The notes under the pieces: generated by a model | The model's database searches: none | Told to the model about the DNA's origin: nothing | What the model saw: only the letters and a program-made list of their open reading frames with translations | Made by a program: the position numbers and the translations under genes | Part shown: positions 6,578 through 14,927 of the stretch, piece after piece | How positions within the stretch are numbered: position 1 is the stretch's first letter | How the letters are laid out: each line of letters begins with the position of its first letter | NCBI RefSeq assembly: GCF_009690905.1 | Contig: NZ_VOSW01000089.1 | Coordinates: 1 to 40,083 of the forward strand | Direction: 5' to 3' | DNA: 40,083 nucleotides | Source of the DNA: Paraburkholderia madseniana | GTDB taxonomy: Bacteria > Pseudomonadota > Gammaproteobacteria > Burkholderiales > Burkholderiaceae

Positions 6578-8141
6578 CCGGCGGCTTCCCCGAGATGTCA
6601 TAAACCACCCGGTTAATCCCACGCACTTCATTAATGATGCGGTTCGACACATGCCCCAGCAACTCGTGCGGCAGATGCGCCCAATGCGCGGTCATGAAGT
6701 CCAGCGTCTGCACAGCGCGTAGCGCAACCACATACTCGTAAGTCCGCCCGTCACCCATCACGCCCACGCTCTTCACCGGCAGGAACACCGCAAAAGCCTG
6801 GCTCGTCAGGTCGTACCATGACTTGCCGGTTTCCTTGTCGATAAACGTGCGCAGCGTCTCGATGAAAATCGCGTCCGCGCGACGCAGCAGATCGGCGAAA
6901 TCGCGGCGCACTTCGCCGAGAATCCGCACGCCCAGACCCGGGCCCGGGAACGGGTGGCGATACACCATCGCCGGCGGCAAACCGAGCTTCACGCCGAGTT
7001 CGCGCACTTCGTCCTTGAACAGTTCGCGCAGCGGTTCGAGCAGCTTCAGATTCAGCGTCTCGGGCAGGCCGCCCACGTTGTGGTGGCTCTTGATGGTCTG
7101 GGTCGCCTTCTTGCCCTTGCCGGCCGATTCGATCACGTCCGGATAGATCGTGCCTTGCGCGAGCCACTTTGCGTCGGTCAGCTTGTTGGCTTCGGTCTGG
7201 AACACTTCGACGAATTCCGCGCCGATGATCTTGCGCTTCGCTTCCGGATCGGTCACACCGGCCAGCTTCGACAGGAACACTTCGCTCGCGTCGACGTGGA
7301 TCACCTTGACGCCGAGGTTCTCAGCGAACGTTGCCATCACCTGCTCGGCTTCGTTCAAACGCAGGAGGCCGTGATCGACGAACACGCAGGTCAGTTGATC
7401 GCCGATCGCGCGATGCAGCAGCGCCGCCGCCACCGACGAATCCACACCACCCGACAGACCCAGAATCACGTGCTCTTTGCCGACCTGCTCGCGAATCTTC
7501 GCGACGGCTTCGTCGATGTAATGGCCCATTTCCCAGTCGGGATTCGCACCGCAAATCTGCAGCACGAAACGTTCGAGCATCGCGCGGCCTTGCACGGTAT
7601 GCGTCACTTCCGGGTGCCATTGCAGGCCGTAGAAATGGCGCGCTTCGTCGGCCATTGCCGCGATCGGGCACGATTCCGTCGAGGCCATCAACTGGAAGCC
7701 GGGCGGCATTTCGAGGACCTTGTCGCCGTGGCTCATCCACACCTTCAGCATGCCGTGACCTTCCGGCGTGGTGAAGTCGCTGATGCCTTCGAGCAGGCTC
7801 GTATGGTTGCGCGCGCGCACTTCGGCGTAGCCGAACTCACGCAGGTGGCCGATATCGACCTTGCCACCGAGCTGCTCGGCCATCGCCTGCATGCCATAGC
7901 AAATGCCCAGCACGGGCACGCCGAGTTCGAACACCGCTTGCGGCACGCGCGGCGTATCCGTTTCGGTGACCGAGCTCGGACCGCCGGAAAGGATCACGCC
8001 CTTCGGCGCGAAATCGCGAATGAACGACGCATCGACGTCGTACGGATGAATTTCCGAATACACGTTGGCCTCGCGAACGCGACGTGCAATCAGTTGGGTG
8101 ACTTGCGAACCGAAGTCGAGGATCAGGATCTTGTCATGCAT
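6558..8141 (-). CDS. guaA: GMP synthase (glutamine-hydrolysing)
   Basis: A 527-residue enzyme that aminates XMP to GMP with ATP and glutamine, the last step of guanine nucleotide synthesis. The N-terminal class I glutamine amidotransferase domain has its triad as Cys81 (G-I-C-Y-G), His176 and Glu178 (W-H-P-E). The ATP pyrophosphatase domain carries the P-loop L-S-G-G-V-D-S-S at residues 229-236. The C-terminal dimerisation part ends A-T-I-E-W-E. I start at the ATG at 8141 (M-H-D-K-I-L-I-L-D-F-G); a TTG further upstream at 8159 is in frame but adds six residues unlike the family. It is the last gene of the guaB operon and its 3' end is the integration point of the island. Confidence 0.97.
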   Translation of the reverse strand: MHDKILILDFGSQVTQLIARRVREANVYSEIHPYDVDASFIRDFAPKGVILSGGPSSVTETDTPRVPQAVFELGVPVLGICYGMQAMAEQLGGKVDIGHLREFGYAEVRARNHTSLLEGISDFTTPEGHGMLKVWMSHGDKVLEMPPGFQLMASTESCPIAAMADEARHFYGLQWHPEVTHTVQGRAMLERFVLQICGANPDWEMGHYIDEAVAKIREQVGKEHVILGLSGGVDSSVAAALLHRAIGDQLTCVFVDHGLLRLNEAEQVMATFAENLGVKVIHVDASEVFLSKLAGVTDPEAKRKIIGAEFVEVFQTEANKLTDAKWLAQGTIYPDVIESAGKGKKATQTIKSHHNVGGLPETLNLKLLEPLRELFKDEVRELGVKLGLPPAMVYRHPFPGPGLGVRILGEVRRDFADLLRRADAIFIETLRTFIDKETGKSWYDLTSQAFAVFLPVKSVGVMGDGRTYEYVVALRAVQTLDFMTAHWAHLPHELLGHVSNRIINEVRGINRVVYDISGKPPATIEWE

Positions 8142-8355
8142 GGCAGCGGACGGAGTCAAAAGTGAACGGATACGGGATACCGCGCTTGAAGCGCGGCGTT
8201 GAATTCAAAGCAGTCCACGTGGGGACAATCGAGCATGAAGCGTGACGATAAAGCGCGGTAGACCGTTCAGCATCGCAGGCACTTGCTTGCGGCGCGTGCG
8301 AACGGAATCCGGTAGCTTCGGCAGGCGTTCTGGCGCTCGAGGCGTCAGTCATGAG

Positions 8356-9063
8356 TCAGCCATGAAACGGCGGCCGGGGCGCACCAGGTGCGTCGGCAGC
8401 GGCGTTACGGGCATCGTCGCGCGCGGCGCGTTCAGAGGCCGTCAGAGCCGGTTCATCGACCGCCGGATGGAGCGGCGCAGCCGAAACAGGACTCACAGGC
8501 TCTGTGACCGGCATAACGGGCTCGACTACCGGTTCGGCGCGATAGGCCGGAAAGCCCGCCGTCACACGACCAGAGTCGCGTTTGTTGGCAGCGTCTTTGG
8601 CGGCATCTTTCGCGGCCTGCTTGTCGGCGCGCTCAGCGGCTGCGGCTTCAACCAGCCGCACCTTTTCACGCCGCCGCACCGCGCCCGACAGGCGCACACC
8701 GCCCAGGCCGACCACCAGCAGCACCACACCGGTCAGCACCGCAATGATCTGCCCGAAGCCGGTCAGCGCCGGCGTATGCAGCCCGAGCAGCCAGACCAGC
8801 ATCAGCACGCCGGTCAACCAGTTCACATGGCCAACGACCTTGGCGACCGTCGACGTGAGCGAACCATCGATCGACGCGTGCAATGCAAGCCACGCGAGCC
8901 CGATCAGCGCCACGCCAAACCCCTGGCCGACCAGAGCCGGCTGGGTTTGCACCAAGAGCAGCGCGTTGTACAACGAAGTCCAGGGCGTCAGCAGAAACAG
9001 CAGGCCGAACGCAAGCAGCAACAGTGCATCGAGGATGAGTACAGCGCGCAGCAATGGCTTCAT
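8356..9063 (-). CDS. Small four-helix membrane protein between guaB and guaA
   Basis: A 235-residue protein of unknown function. Four hydrophobic segments can be seen at about residues 7-27, 45-65, 78-98 and 104-127. A long charged, Ala-rich tail with many Lys, Arg, Asp and Glu follows (about 130-170), then a Pro/Val/Glu-rich part. The tail is probably cytoplasmic and disordered. The gene starts 6 nt after the guaB stop, so the two are likely coupled; 214 bp separate its stop from guaA. From memory, a membrane-protein gene in this place is common in Burkholderia, but I know no function and do not infer a purine role from position alone. Confidence 0.8.
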   Translation of the reverse strand: MKPLLRAVLILDALLLLAFGLLFLLTPWTSLYNALLLVQTQPALVGQGFGVALIGLAWLALHASIDGSLTSTVAKVVGHVNWLTGVLMLVWLLGLHTPALTGFGQIIAVLTGVVLLVVGLGGVRLSGAVRRREKVRLVEAAAAERADKQAAKDAAKDAANKRDSGRVTAGFPAYRAEPVVEPVMPVTEPVSPVSAAPLHPAVDEPALTASERAARDDARNAAADAPGAPRPPFHG

Positions 9064-9069
9064 TGGCGT

Positions 9070-10530
9070 TTAGTCCACGTGGTAGTTGGGCGCTTCCTTG
9101 GTGATCTGCACGTCATGCACATGCGACTCGCGCAAGCCCGCGCCCGTGATCTGCACGAACTCGGCCTTATCGTTCATCTCCGCGATCGTGCGGCAACCGC
9201 AGTAGCCCATGCTGGCGCGCACGCCGCCAATCAACTGGAACAGGATCGCGTTGACCGAGCCCTTGTAGGCGACGCGGCCTTCGATACCTTCCGGCACCAG
9301 CTTGTCGATGTTCGCGGAGTTGTCCTGGAAGTAGCGGTCTGCAGCGCCGTCTTTCATCGCGCCGACCGAACCCATACCACGGTATGACTTGTACTGGCGG
9401 CCCTGGAACAGGAACACGTCGCCCGGCGCTTCTTCGGTGCCGGCGAACATGCTGCCCATCATCACGGAATTCGCGCCGGCGGCCAGCGCCTTGCTGACGT
9501 CACCCGAAAAACGCACACCGCCGTCGGCGATGACCGGCACGCCCGTGCCTTTCAGCGCTTCCGACACGTTCGAGATCGCGGTGACCTGCGGCACGCCGAC
9601 GCCGGCGACGATACGCGTCGTGCAGATCGAGCCCGGGCCGATACCGACCTTCACGCCGTCTGCGCCGTATTCGACGAGCGCCTTGGCTGCCGCGGCAGTA
9701 GCGATGTTGCCGCCGATCACTTCGACATGCGGGAACTTCTGTTTGACCCACTTGACGCGCTCGAGCACGCCCTTGCTGTGGCCGTGCGCCGTGTCGACGA
9801 CGATCACGTCCACACCCGCCTGCACCAGCAGCTCGACGCGTTCTTCGTTGTCTTCGCCCACGCCGACCGCCGCGCCTGCGCGCAGCTTGCCGTGTTCGTC
9901 TTTACACGCGTCCGGGTGTTCGGTTTGCTTGGTGATGTCTTTTACCGTCATCAGGCCGCGCAGTTCGAATGCGTCGTTGATGACCAGCACGCGTTCGAGG
10001 CGATGGCTGTGCATCAGCGCCTTGGCTTCGGCGAGCGGCGTGCCTTCCTTGACGGTGACGAGGCGCTCGCGCGGCGTCATGATGTTGCGCACCGGCTCGT
10101 CCAGACGCTCTTCGAAGCGCAAGTCACGGTTCGTGACGATACCGATCAATTGCGAACCTTCGACGACCGGGAAGCCCGAAATGCCATGCTGGCGCGACAG
10201 CGCAATGACGTCGCGCACCTTCATTTGCGGCGGCACCGTAATCGGATCGCGCACGACGCCCGATTCGAAGCGCTTGACCTTGGCAACTTCACGCGCCTGT
10301 TCGGCCGGCGTGAGATTCTTGTGGATGATGCCCACGCCACCCATTTGCGCCATCGCGATCGCGAGACGGGCTTCGGTGACGGTGTCCATGGCGGCGGACA
10401 CGAGCGGCATATTCAGGGAGATGTTGCGGGTCAGCCGGGTCTTGAGGCTGGTGTCGCGCGGCAGAACATCGGAGAAAGCCGGGACGAGGAGCACGTCATC
10501 GAACGTGAGTGCTGTTTGGATCAGACGCAT
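9070..10530 (-). CDS. guaB: Inosine-5'-monophosphate dehydrogenase
   Basis: A 486-residue cytosolic enzyme that oxidises IMP to XMP with NAD+, the committed step to GMP. The TIM-barrel core is split by two CBS domains (about residues 91-203). The active-site loop G-P-G-S-I-C-T-T-R puts the catalytic cysteine at residue 303; D-G-G-V-R and the flap with G-M-G-S-V-G-A-M follow. Length and start (M-R-L-I-Q-T-A-L-T-F-D-D-V-L) match the family. It is the first gene of the guaB - membrane protein - guaA operon. AGGA lies ahead of the ATG, and a promoter with a perfect TATAAT lies just upstream. Confidence 0.97.
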   Translation of the reverse strand: MRLIQTALTFDDVLLVPAFSDVLPRDTSLKTRLTRNISLNMPLVSAAMDTVTEARLAIAMAQMGGVGIIHKNLTPAEQAREVAKVKRFESGVVRDPITVPPQMKVRDVIALSRQHGISGFPVVEGSQLIGIVTNRDLRFEERLDEPVRNIMTPRERLVTVKEGTPLAEAKALMHSHRLERVLVINDAFELRGLMTVKDITKQTEHPDACKDEHGKLRAGAAVGVGEDNEERVELLVQAGVDVIVVDTAHGHSKGVLERVKWVKQKFPHVEVIGGNIATAAAAKALVEYGADGVKVGIGPGSICTTRIVAGVGVPQVTAISNVSEALKGTGVPVIADGGVRFSGDVSKALAAGANSVMMGSMFAGTEEAPGDVFLFQGRQYKSYRGMGSVGAMKDGAADRYFQDNSANIDKLVPEGIEGRVAYKGSVNAILFQLIGGVRASMGYCGCRTIAEMNDKAEFVQITGAGLRESHVHDVQITKEAPNYHVD

Positions 10531-10888
10531 GGCAAATCCTATAGGCGCAAAAGCGAATTATACGCGATACCTCCCTGGTTTTCACTGCACTAACAGCAGC
10601 TTAGCGAATTTCAGGGGATTTTTCTCGTGACTTTGCACCCTTCGATTTCGCTTCCACGTTCGCCTCGAGTTCGATCCGGTTTCGTTTGCGCGTTCGGGCG
10701 CATGGACGCCGCACCCGGTTCGGGAATGGGTATTTCGGGGCGCTTGCGCGCCGCCGGGTCAGCGCTCGGAAGTTAAAAGGCGCCTGAACACGCCGGATAA
10801 AACTGGCGGAATGCAGAATCAAACAAGACGCCCTGCCCGTCGAACGGCTATTCTGCCGACCATTCCAGTTTTCTTGCAGGGGCAGTCG
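10531..10888. other. Intergenic region between guaB and the broken exporter gene
   Basis: About 360 bp separating two divergent genes. It holds the guaB promoter. I see no other gene and no clear promoter for the exporter, only AT-rich spots such as GGATAAAA near 10795. Confidence 0.5.
10557..10585 (-). promoter_or_regulatory. guaB operon promoter
   Basis: On the minus strand there is a -35 GTGAAA (10585-10580), a 17-bp spacer and a perfect -10 TATAAT (10562-10557). The start point would lie near 10550, giving a short leader of about 20 nt before the guaB ATG at 10530. Confidence 0.6.
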
Positions 10889-11825
10889 ATGCAGCGCGGT
10901 GTGGCATATGGAGTAATGGCCGGGGCCTTATGGGGCATGGTGTTTCTGGTGCCGCGCGTGCTGCCCGATTTCTCGCCGCTGTTGCTGAGCGCCGGACGCT
11001 ACACGATGTACGGCATCGTCTCGCTGGCCGCCGCGCTGCCGATGGCGCGCCCGCTCGGCACACGCCTGACCCGCGCGGGTCTCGGCGGGCTGGGCGACCG
11101 CGGCCGTTCATATGATCGGCATCGCGCCGGCTTCGCTCATCGTCGGCGTCCTGCCGGTCACGGTGACGCTGCTCGGCCGGCGCGATCATGGCGCCGTGCC
11201 GCTCGCCCGCCTCGTATGGCCGCTCTCACTGGTGGTGGCCGGCATCGCCTGCATCAATATCGACGTCTTCACGGTAGCGGACAGCACGCCCGTCAGTATC
11301 GCGACGAAGCTTCTCGGCCTCGGCTGCGCGGTCGGCGCGCTCGCCTGCTGGACCTGGTTCGCGGTCGAAAACGCCCGCTACCTGCAGCGTCAGACGCATT
11401 TCAGCGGCAACGAGTGGTCGGTGCTGTGGGGTGTGGTGACCGGCGCGCTCGGCGCGGGATTGTGGCTGGTGGTCGCCGTCATGCCGTCTGGCAGCCTGCA
11501 GGCGCCGCTCGGCGACGAGCGCTGGCACACCTTCTGGATGCTGAATCTGGGCCTCGCCGTCGGCGCGTCGTGGCTCGGCAACGGGCTGTGGAATGCCGCG
11601 TCGAAACGGCTGCCGCTCACGCTGTCCGGCCAGATGATCGTGTTCGAGACACTTTTCGCGCTGCTCTACGCGTTTATCTACGACCAGCGCCTGCCGCGCC
11701 CGCTGGAAACGGCAGCGATCCTGTTGCTGGTGGCGGGGGTGTGCTGGTCGGTGCGCCAGCATGCGGACGACGATACGTCCGGGGCGGCGTCGATTGAGGA
11801 GAAGGCGCAGCCTTCGGTGCATTGA
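10889..11825 (+). pseudogene. DMT/EamA-family exporter, broken by an internal deletion and frameshift
   Basis: The first frame starts at the ATG at 10889, with AGGGG upstream, and encodes two membrane helices (M-Q-R-G-V-A-Y-G-V-M-A-G-A-L-W-G, then L-L-L-S-A-G-R-Y-T-M-Y-G). It loses sense around 11095. The coding sense resumes in another frame (A-A-V-H-M-I-G-I-A-P-A-S-L-I-V-G) and continues to a stop at 11825 through the remaining helices. DMT exporters have about ten helices; here the third and the loop before it are missing at the junction, so the lesion is a deletion of roughly 20 codons that is not a multiple of three, not a single-base slip. The product would be nonfunctional unless a downstream start is used. 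Substrate unknown. Confidence 0.75.
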
Positions 11826-11848
11826 GACGATTGAGACGATTGAGACGG
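11822..11848 (+). repeat. Three tandem copies of a 9-bp unit
   Basis: TTGAGACGA, TTGAGACGA and TTGAGACGG follow each other from 11822 to 11848. The first copy supplies the stop codon of the broken exporter gene. Confidence 0.85.
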
Positions 11849-11869
11849 AGCACCCTCGGCGCTGCCCCG

Positions 11870-11903
11870 CTACAGCTACAGCTACAGCTACAGCTACAGC
11901 TAC
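11870..11903 (+). repeat. Hexanucleotide tandem repeat (CTACAG)
   Basis: Five perfect CTACAG copies plus CTAC lie just past the stop of the rnfH gene. Such a tract is prone to slipped-strand length change. It is outside any intact gene. Confidence 0.9.
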
Positions 11904-11912
11904 GAGGCGAGC

Positions 11913-12245
11913 CTAGCGCGAATCCTTGTTCAGCCAGCGGCGCCCTTCGATCGAGCCCGCCTTACGGGTCTTCTCGACGCGCCGTTGGCGCGACAGCTTC
12001 GGATCCACCAGCAGCGGCCGGTAAATCTCGACACGATCGTGGTCGGCGAGCACCGTATCCAATGGCTTGAGCTTGCCGAACACACCGACCTTCTGCATGC
12101 TCAGATCGATCTGCGGATAACGCTGCAAGATGCCGCTTGCGTCTATCGCCTGCTGCAGCGTGGCGCCTTCCGGCAAGTCCACGGCAATCAGCGCCTGCTC
12201 ATTGGCAAGCGCGTAGCAGACTTCAATCGACAAGCGCGCGCTCAT
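11913..12245 (-). CDS. rnfH: RnfH-family ubiquitin-like protein
   Basis: A 110-residue protein of the RnfH/YfjF family with a beta-grasp (ubiquitin-like) fold. Seen: a first strand I-E-V-C-Y-A-L, a helix region (L-Q-Q-A-I-D-A-S-G-I-L), V-G-V-F-G-K-L-K-P-L-D-T-V-L-A-D-H-D-R-V-E-I-Y-R-P-L. The last is the strongest family mark. A basic C-terminal tail follows. It overlaps the ratA stop by 4 nt (ATGA), so both are translated together. The ratA-rnfH pair next to divergent smpB is a conserved proteobacterial arrangement. Biochemical role is not established; older names tie it to the Rnf complex or a TA module. Confidence 0.88.
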   Translation of the reverse strand: MSARLSIEVCYALANEQALIAVDLPEGATLQQAIDASGILQRYPQIDLSMQKVGVFGKLKPLDTVLADHDRVEIYRPLLVDPKLSRQRRVEKTRKAGSIEGRRWLNKDSR

Positions 12246-12679
12246 GCCTTACCGTAGCGCTGATCGGCGCGCTTCACGAACGATTCGACGAAGGTGTTGG
12301 CAATGTGGCTGAACACTGGCCCAATGATCTTCTCGAGAATGATGTTGGTGAATTCGTAGTGCAACGCGAATTCGATCTTGCAGGCATCGGCCCGCAGCGG
12401 CGTGAAACGCCAGAAGCCGGTGAATTTGCGAAACGGACCGTCCGCGAACTCCATATCGATGCGCGTGGGCCGCTCCATGCTGTTGTGCGTGGCGAAATGC
12501 TGCTTGATGCCCTTGAAGTTGATGTCGATCTTCGCCTCCATGCCGGTTTCGTCCTGGCGGCGGATTTCGACTCCCCCGCACCAAGGCAGGAAGTTGGGGT
12601 AATCGGCGACGTCGGTGACGAGGTCGAACATCTGTTCCGCCGAATGGCGGATCAACACGGTTTTCTGGACATCTGCCAT
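12242..12679 (-). CDS. ratA: RatA/COQ10-like START-domain protein
   Basis: A 145-residue polyketide cyclase/START-fold protein. Family marks: V-Q-K-T-V-L-I-R-H-S-A-E-Q-M-F-D-L-V, D-Y-P-x-F-L-P-W-C, and the C-terminal helix I-A-N-T-F-V-E-S-F-V-K-R-A. E. coli RatA was described as inhibiting 70S ribosome assembly, while eukaryotic COQ10 relatives bind ubiquinone; which role applies here cannot be told. The ATG at 12679 is preferred to a TTG at 12700, which adds seven residues outside the usual length. It is the first gene of ratA-rnfH and divergent from smpB. Confidence 0.9.
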   Translation of the reverse strand: MADVQKTVLIRHSAEQMFDLVTDVADYPNFLPWCGGVEIRRQDETGMEAKIDINFKGIKQHFATHNSMERPTRIDMEFADGPFRKFTGFWRFTPLRADACKIEFALHYEFTNIILEKIIGPVFSHIANTFVESFVKRADQRYGKA

Positions 12680-12740
12680 AAATTGAACAGCGCGTGGCAA
12701 GGGTGGACAAGCGCCGCGGGCTTTCCTTGCCCCGCTTTGC

Positions 12741-12746
12741 TAAAAT
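12741..12746 (+). promoter_or_regulatory. Probable -10 box of the smpB promoter
   Basis: TAAAAT lies 34 bp before the smpB ATG in the 100-bp space shared with divergent ratA. No good -35 is visible at 16-18 bp. Confidence 0.4.
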
Positions 12747-12779
12747 CGTGATTTTAAACGAGTTGGGCACTTTCCATTC

Positions 12780-13226
12780 ATGAGCATCATTGACAACAGA
12801 AAAGCCTTCTACGACTACTCGGTCGAAGAACGCTACGAAGCGGGGCTCGTGCTCGAAGGATGGGAGGTCAAAGCCTTGCGCGCCGGCCGTGGCCAGATCA
12901 AGGAAGGCTACGTGGTCATCAAGAATAACGAACTGTTCCTGATCGGCACGCACATCAGCCCGCTGCCCGAAGCCTCGACCCACATCAATCCGGACCCGGT
13001 GCGCACGCGCAAGCTGCTGCTGCACGCCGAAGAAATCAGCAAACTGATCGGCAAGGTCGAGCAGCGCGGTTATACGCTCGTGCCGTTGAACTTTCATTAC
13101 AAGGGCGGTCGCGTCAAATGCGAGATCGGCCTCGCCAAGGGTAAGAAGCAACACGACAAGCGCGAAACCGAGAAGAAGCGCGACTGGGAACGCGAGAAGG
13201 CGCGCCTGATGCGCTCGCCGTCGTAA
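12780..13226 (+). CDS. smpB: SsrA (tmRNA)-binding protein SmpB
   Basis: A 148-residue RNA-binding protein that delivers tmRNA to stalled ribosomes for trans-translation. It shows the OB-fold marks N-R-K-A-F-Y-D-Y, L-x-G-W-E-V-K-A-L-R-A-G, L-F-L-I-G-T-H-I-S-P-L, T-L-V-P-L-x-F-x-Y, and G-L-A-K-G-K-K-Q-H-D-K-R. A basic C-terminal tail (D-W-E-R-E-K-A-R-L-M-R) enters the mRNA channel in known homologues. The length is typical. No ssrA gene is in the window. It is divergent from ratA and ends at a strong hairpin. Confidence 0.97.
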   Translation: MSIIDNRKAFYDYSVEERYEAGLVLEGWEVKALRAGRGQIKEGYVVIKNNELFLIGTHISPLPEASTHINPDPVRTRKLLLHAEEISKLIGKVEQRGYTLVPLNFHYKGGRVKCEIGLAKGKKQHDKRETEKKRDWEREKARLMRSPS

Positions 13227-13242
13227 AACTGAGATTCACCGA

Positions 13243-13272
13243 AAAATGGCCCGCAAATTTGCGGGCCATTTT
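13243..13272. terminator. Bidirectional terminator between smpB and qmcA
   Basis: A perfect inverted repeat with 15-bp arms meets at 13257/13258, with no separate loop (the tip is AAATTT). A-runs precede and T-runs follow the GGCCCGC core, so it can end transcription on both strands. It lies between convergent smpB and qmcA. Confidence 0.9.
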
Positions 13273-13295
13273 CATTCGGCAAGGAAGAACGTCAA

Positions 13296-14228
13296 TCAGC
13301 GCGCCTCGGCCGCGCCCTTCACCTTGTTCACAATGGTCAGCGCCGACGCGATCATCGAACTCATATCCGCCAGGTTACCCGGCACGATCAACGTGGTGCC
13401 CTGCTTCGCCAGGTTGCCGAATGCATTCACATACTGCTCGGCCACTTTCAGGTTCACCGCTTCCATCCCGCCGTTCGACTGGATGGCCGCAGCGATCTTT
13501 TGAATCGCCTGTGAGTTAGCCTCAGCCACCGCCAGAATCGCCGCGGCCTGACCCTGCGCCTGATTGATCGCCGCCTGCCGCTCGCCTTCGGACTTCTGGA
13601 TCGACGCCTCGCGCCCGCCCGAGGCGATATTGATCTGTTCCTGCTTACGCCCTTCGGACGCCGCGATCAGCGCGCGCTTCTCGCGCTCAGCAGTGATCTG
13701 CGCCTGCATGGCGTGAAGAATTTCCTTGGGCGGCGTCAGGTCCTTGATCTCGTAGCGCAGCACCTTGACGCCCCAGTTCGACGCCGCTTCATCGAGCGAC
13801 GACACGATGCTGTGGTTGATGAAGTCGCGCTCTTCAAACGTCTTGTCGAGTTCGAGTTTGCCGATCACGGAACGCAGCGTGGTTTGCGACAACTGCGTAA
13901 TCGCGAACACGAAGTTGCTCGACCCGTACGACGCCTTCATGGGATCGGTGACCTGGAAATACAGCACGCCATCCACCTGCAGTTGCGTGTTGTCGCGCGT
14001 AATACACACCTGGCTCGGCACTTCGAGCGGGATCTCTTTGAGAATGTGCTTGTACGCGATCCGGTCGACGAACGGAAACGCGAAGCTCAGGCCCGGCGTC
14101 AGCGTGCGGTGATAGCGGCCGAGCCGCTCCAGCACCCACGCATGCTGCTGCGGCACGATCTTGAGCGTCTGCGCCGCCAGCACGATCACGATAAGCAGAA
14201 GCACCGCCCCGACAATGGTTGAATCCAT
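13296..14228 (-). CDS. qmcA: SPFH/Band-7 membrane protein, QmcA-like
   Basis: A 310-residue stomatin/prohibitin-class protein that forms oligomers on the inner membrane and is linked to membrane protein quality control. Residues 4-21 are one hydrophobic anchor. The SPFH domain follows (V-P-Q-Q-H-A-W-V-L-E-R-L-G-R-Y-H-R-T-L-x-P-G), then a long coiled coil of about residues 175-240 rich in Ala, Glu, Gln and Arg, and a hydrophobic C-terminal piece. The start at 14228 has GGAGG 7 nt upstream. It lies 63 bp behind nfeD; NfeD and QmcA-type proteins are a known working pair. Confidence 0.9.
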   Translation of the reverse strand: MDSTIVGAVLLLIVIVLAAQTLKIVPQQHAWVLERLGRYHRTLTPGLSFAFPFVDRIAYKHILKEIPLEVPSQVCITRDNTQLQVDGVLYFQVTDPMKASYGSSNFVFAITQLSQTTLRSVIGKLELDKTFEERDFINHSIVSSLDEAASNWGVKVLRYEIKDLTPPKEILHAMQAQITAEREKRALIAASEGRKQEQINIASGGREASIQKSEGERQAAINQAQGQAAAILAVAEANSQAIQKIAAAIQSNGGMEAVNLKVAEQYVNAFGNLAKQGTTLIVPGNLADMSSMIASALTIVNKVKGAAEAR

Positions 14229-14291
14229 GACTGACCTCCGGTCCGTAGTTCGAATAGTTATGCATGGCGCTATGCGCGCATTGGTGCGCGC

Positions 14292-14747
14292 TCAGGCCAC
14301 GGTTGCCTTGGTTTTCGCCGGCCGGCTCGCCACGACGACGAGGCAACTGCCACGCATCTCGGCGATCTCATAGAGCTGCGCATCTTCGGGTTCACCAGCA
14401 GCCAGTTCGACGTCCCATGCAGCCCCGCGGTAATTGACGCGCGCCCGGCGCTCGTGCCACGCCGGCACATTCAACGTCTGGCCGATGTCGAGATTGACGT
14501 CCGGGTTTTTTGACGCCTCCTTACGCGTTCTGCGGCCAAAGCGCGAGCGCCTCAGCAACAGGACTGCCGCCAGCGCTACGAAGGCCGCAATCGCAAACTG
14601 CAGGTCGGCGGCGGCGCCCGCAATACGGGCAATGGCTGCCGCTACACAACCCAACGCGATCATGAGCAAATAGAAAGTGCCGCTGATCAACTCCAGCGCG
14701 ACAAGCACACCCGCCCCGATCCACCAGAACAATCCACCTGGCGCCAC
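14292..14747 (-). CDS. NfeD-like membrane protein
   Basis: A 151-residue protein with three hydrophobic segments in the first 70 residues (L-F-W-W-I-G-A-G-V-L-V-A-L-E; F-Y-L-L-M-I-A-L-G; F-A-I-A-A-F-V-A-L-A) and a C-terminal OB-fold part with L-D-I-G-Q-T-L-N-V and V-N-Y-R-G-A-A-W-D-V-E-L, typical of short NfeD proteins. I start at a GTG at 14747 because GGAGG lies 5 nt upstream; a GTG at 14771 would put that site inside the gene and add eight residues. It works with the SPFH partner encoded next to it. It lies downstream of ppsA but is separated by a terminator. Confidence 0.85.
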   Translation of the reverse strand: MAPGGLFWWIGAGVLVALELISGTFYLLMIALGCVAAAIARIAGAAADLQFAIAAFVALAAVLLLRRSRFGRRTRKEASKNPDVNLDIGQTLNVPAWHERRARVNYRGAAWDVELAAGEPEDAQLYEIAEMRGSCLVVVASRPAKTKATVA

Positions 14748-14765
14748 GTCGACCTCCACAAAGCA

Positions 14766-14792
14766 AAACACCCCGGATCTACCGGGGTGTTT
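14766..14792 (-). terminator. ppsA terminator
   Basis: An 11-bp perfect stem (AAACACCCCGG at 14766-14776, CCGGGGTGTTT at 14782-14792) has a 5-nt loop. Read on the minus strand it is followed by further T's (TTTTGCTTT), fitting an intrinsic terminator about 135 bp past the ppsA stop. The nfeD ribosome binding site follows directly. Confidence 0.85.
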
Positions 14793-14927
14793 ATAGCACG
14801 AAGCGGGTGCATTTTATCGGACGGTGCCGCACGCTTTTACGTGCTTTTGACGTAGCGCACCACCCTTTATGCAAACTGCTTATCGGGCACCTGCCCCGCG
14901 CTTATTTATTTCGCTTTTTTACTTCAC

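Noticed and set aside
6954..8165. A 403-codon open frame opposite guaA
   Set aside because: Antisense shadow with biased His/Arg composition and no start signals.
11913..12679. Calling ratA-rnfH a second toxin-antitoxin system
   Set aside because: Although RatA has been described as a toxin, the pair is a conserved chromosomal gene set with START and ubiquitin-like folds, so I list it under family names only.
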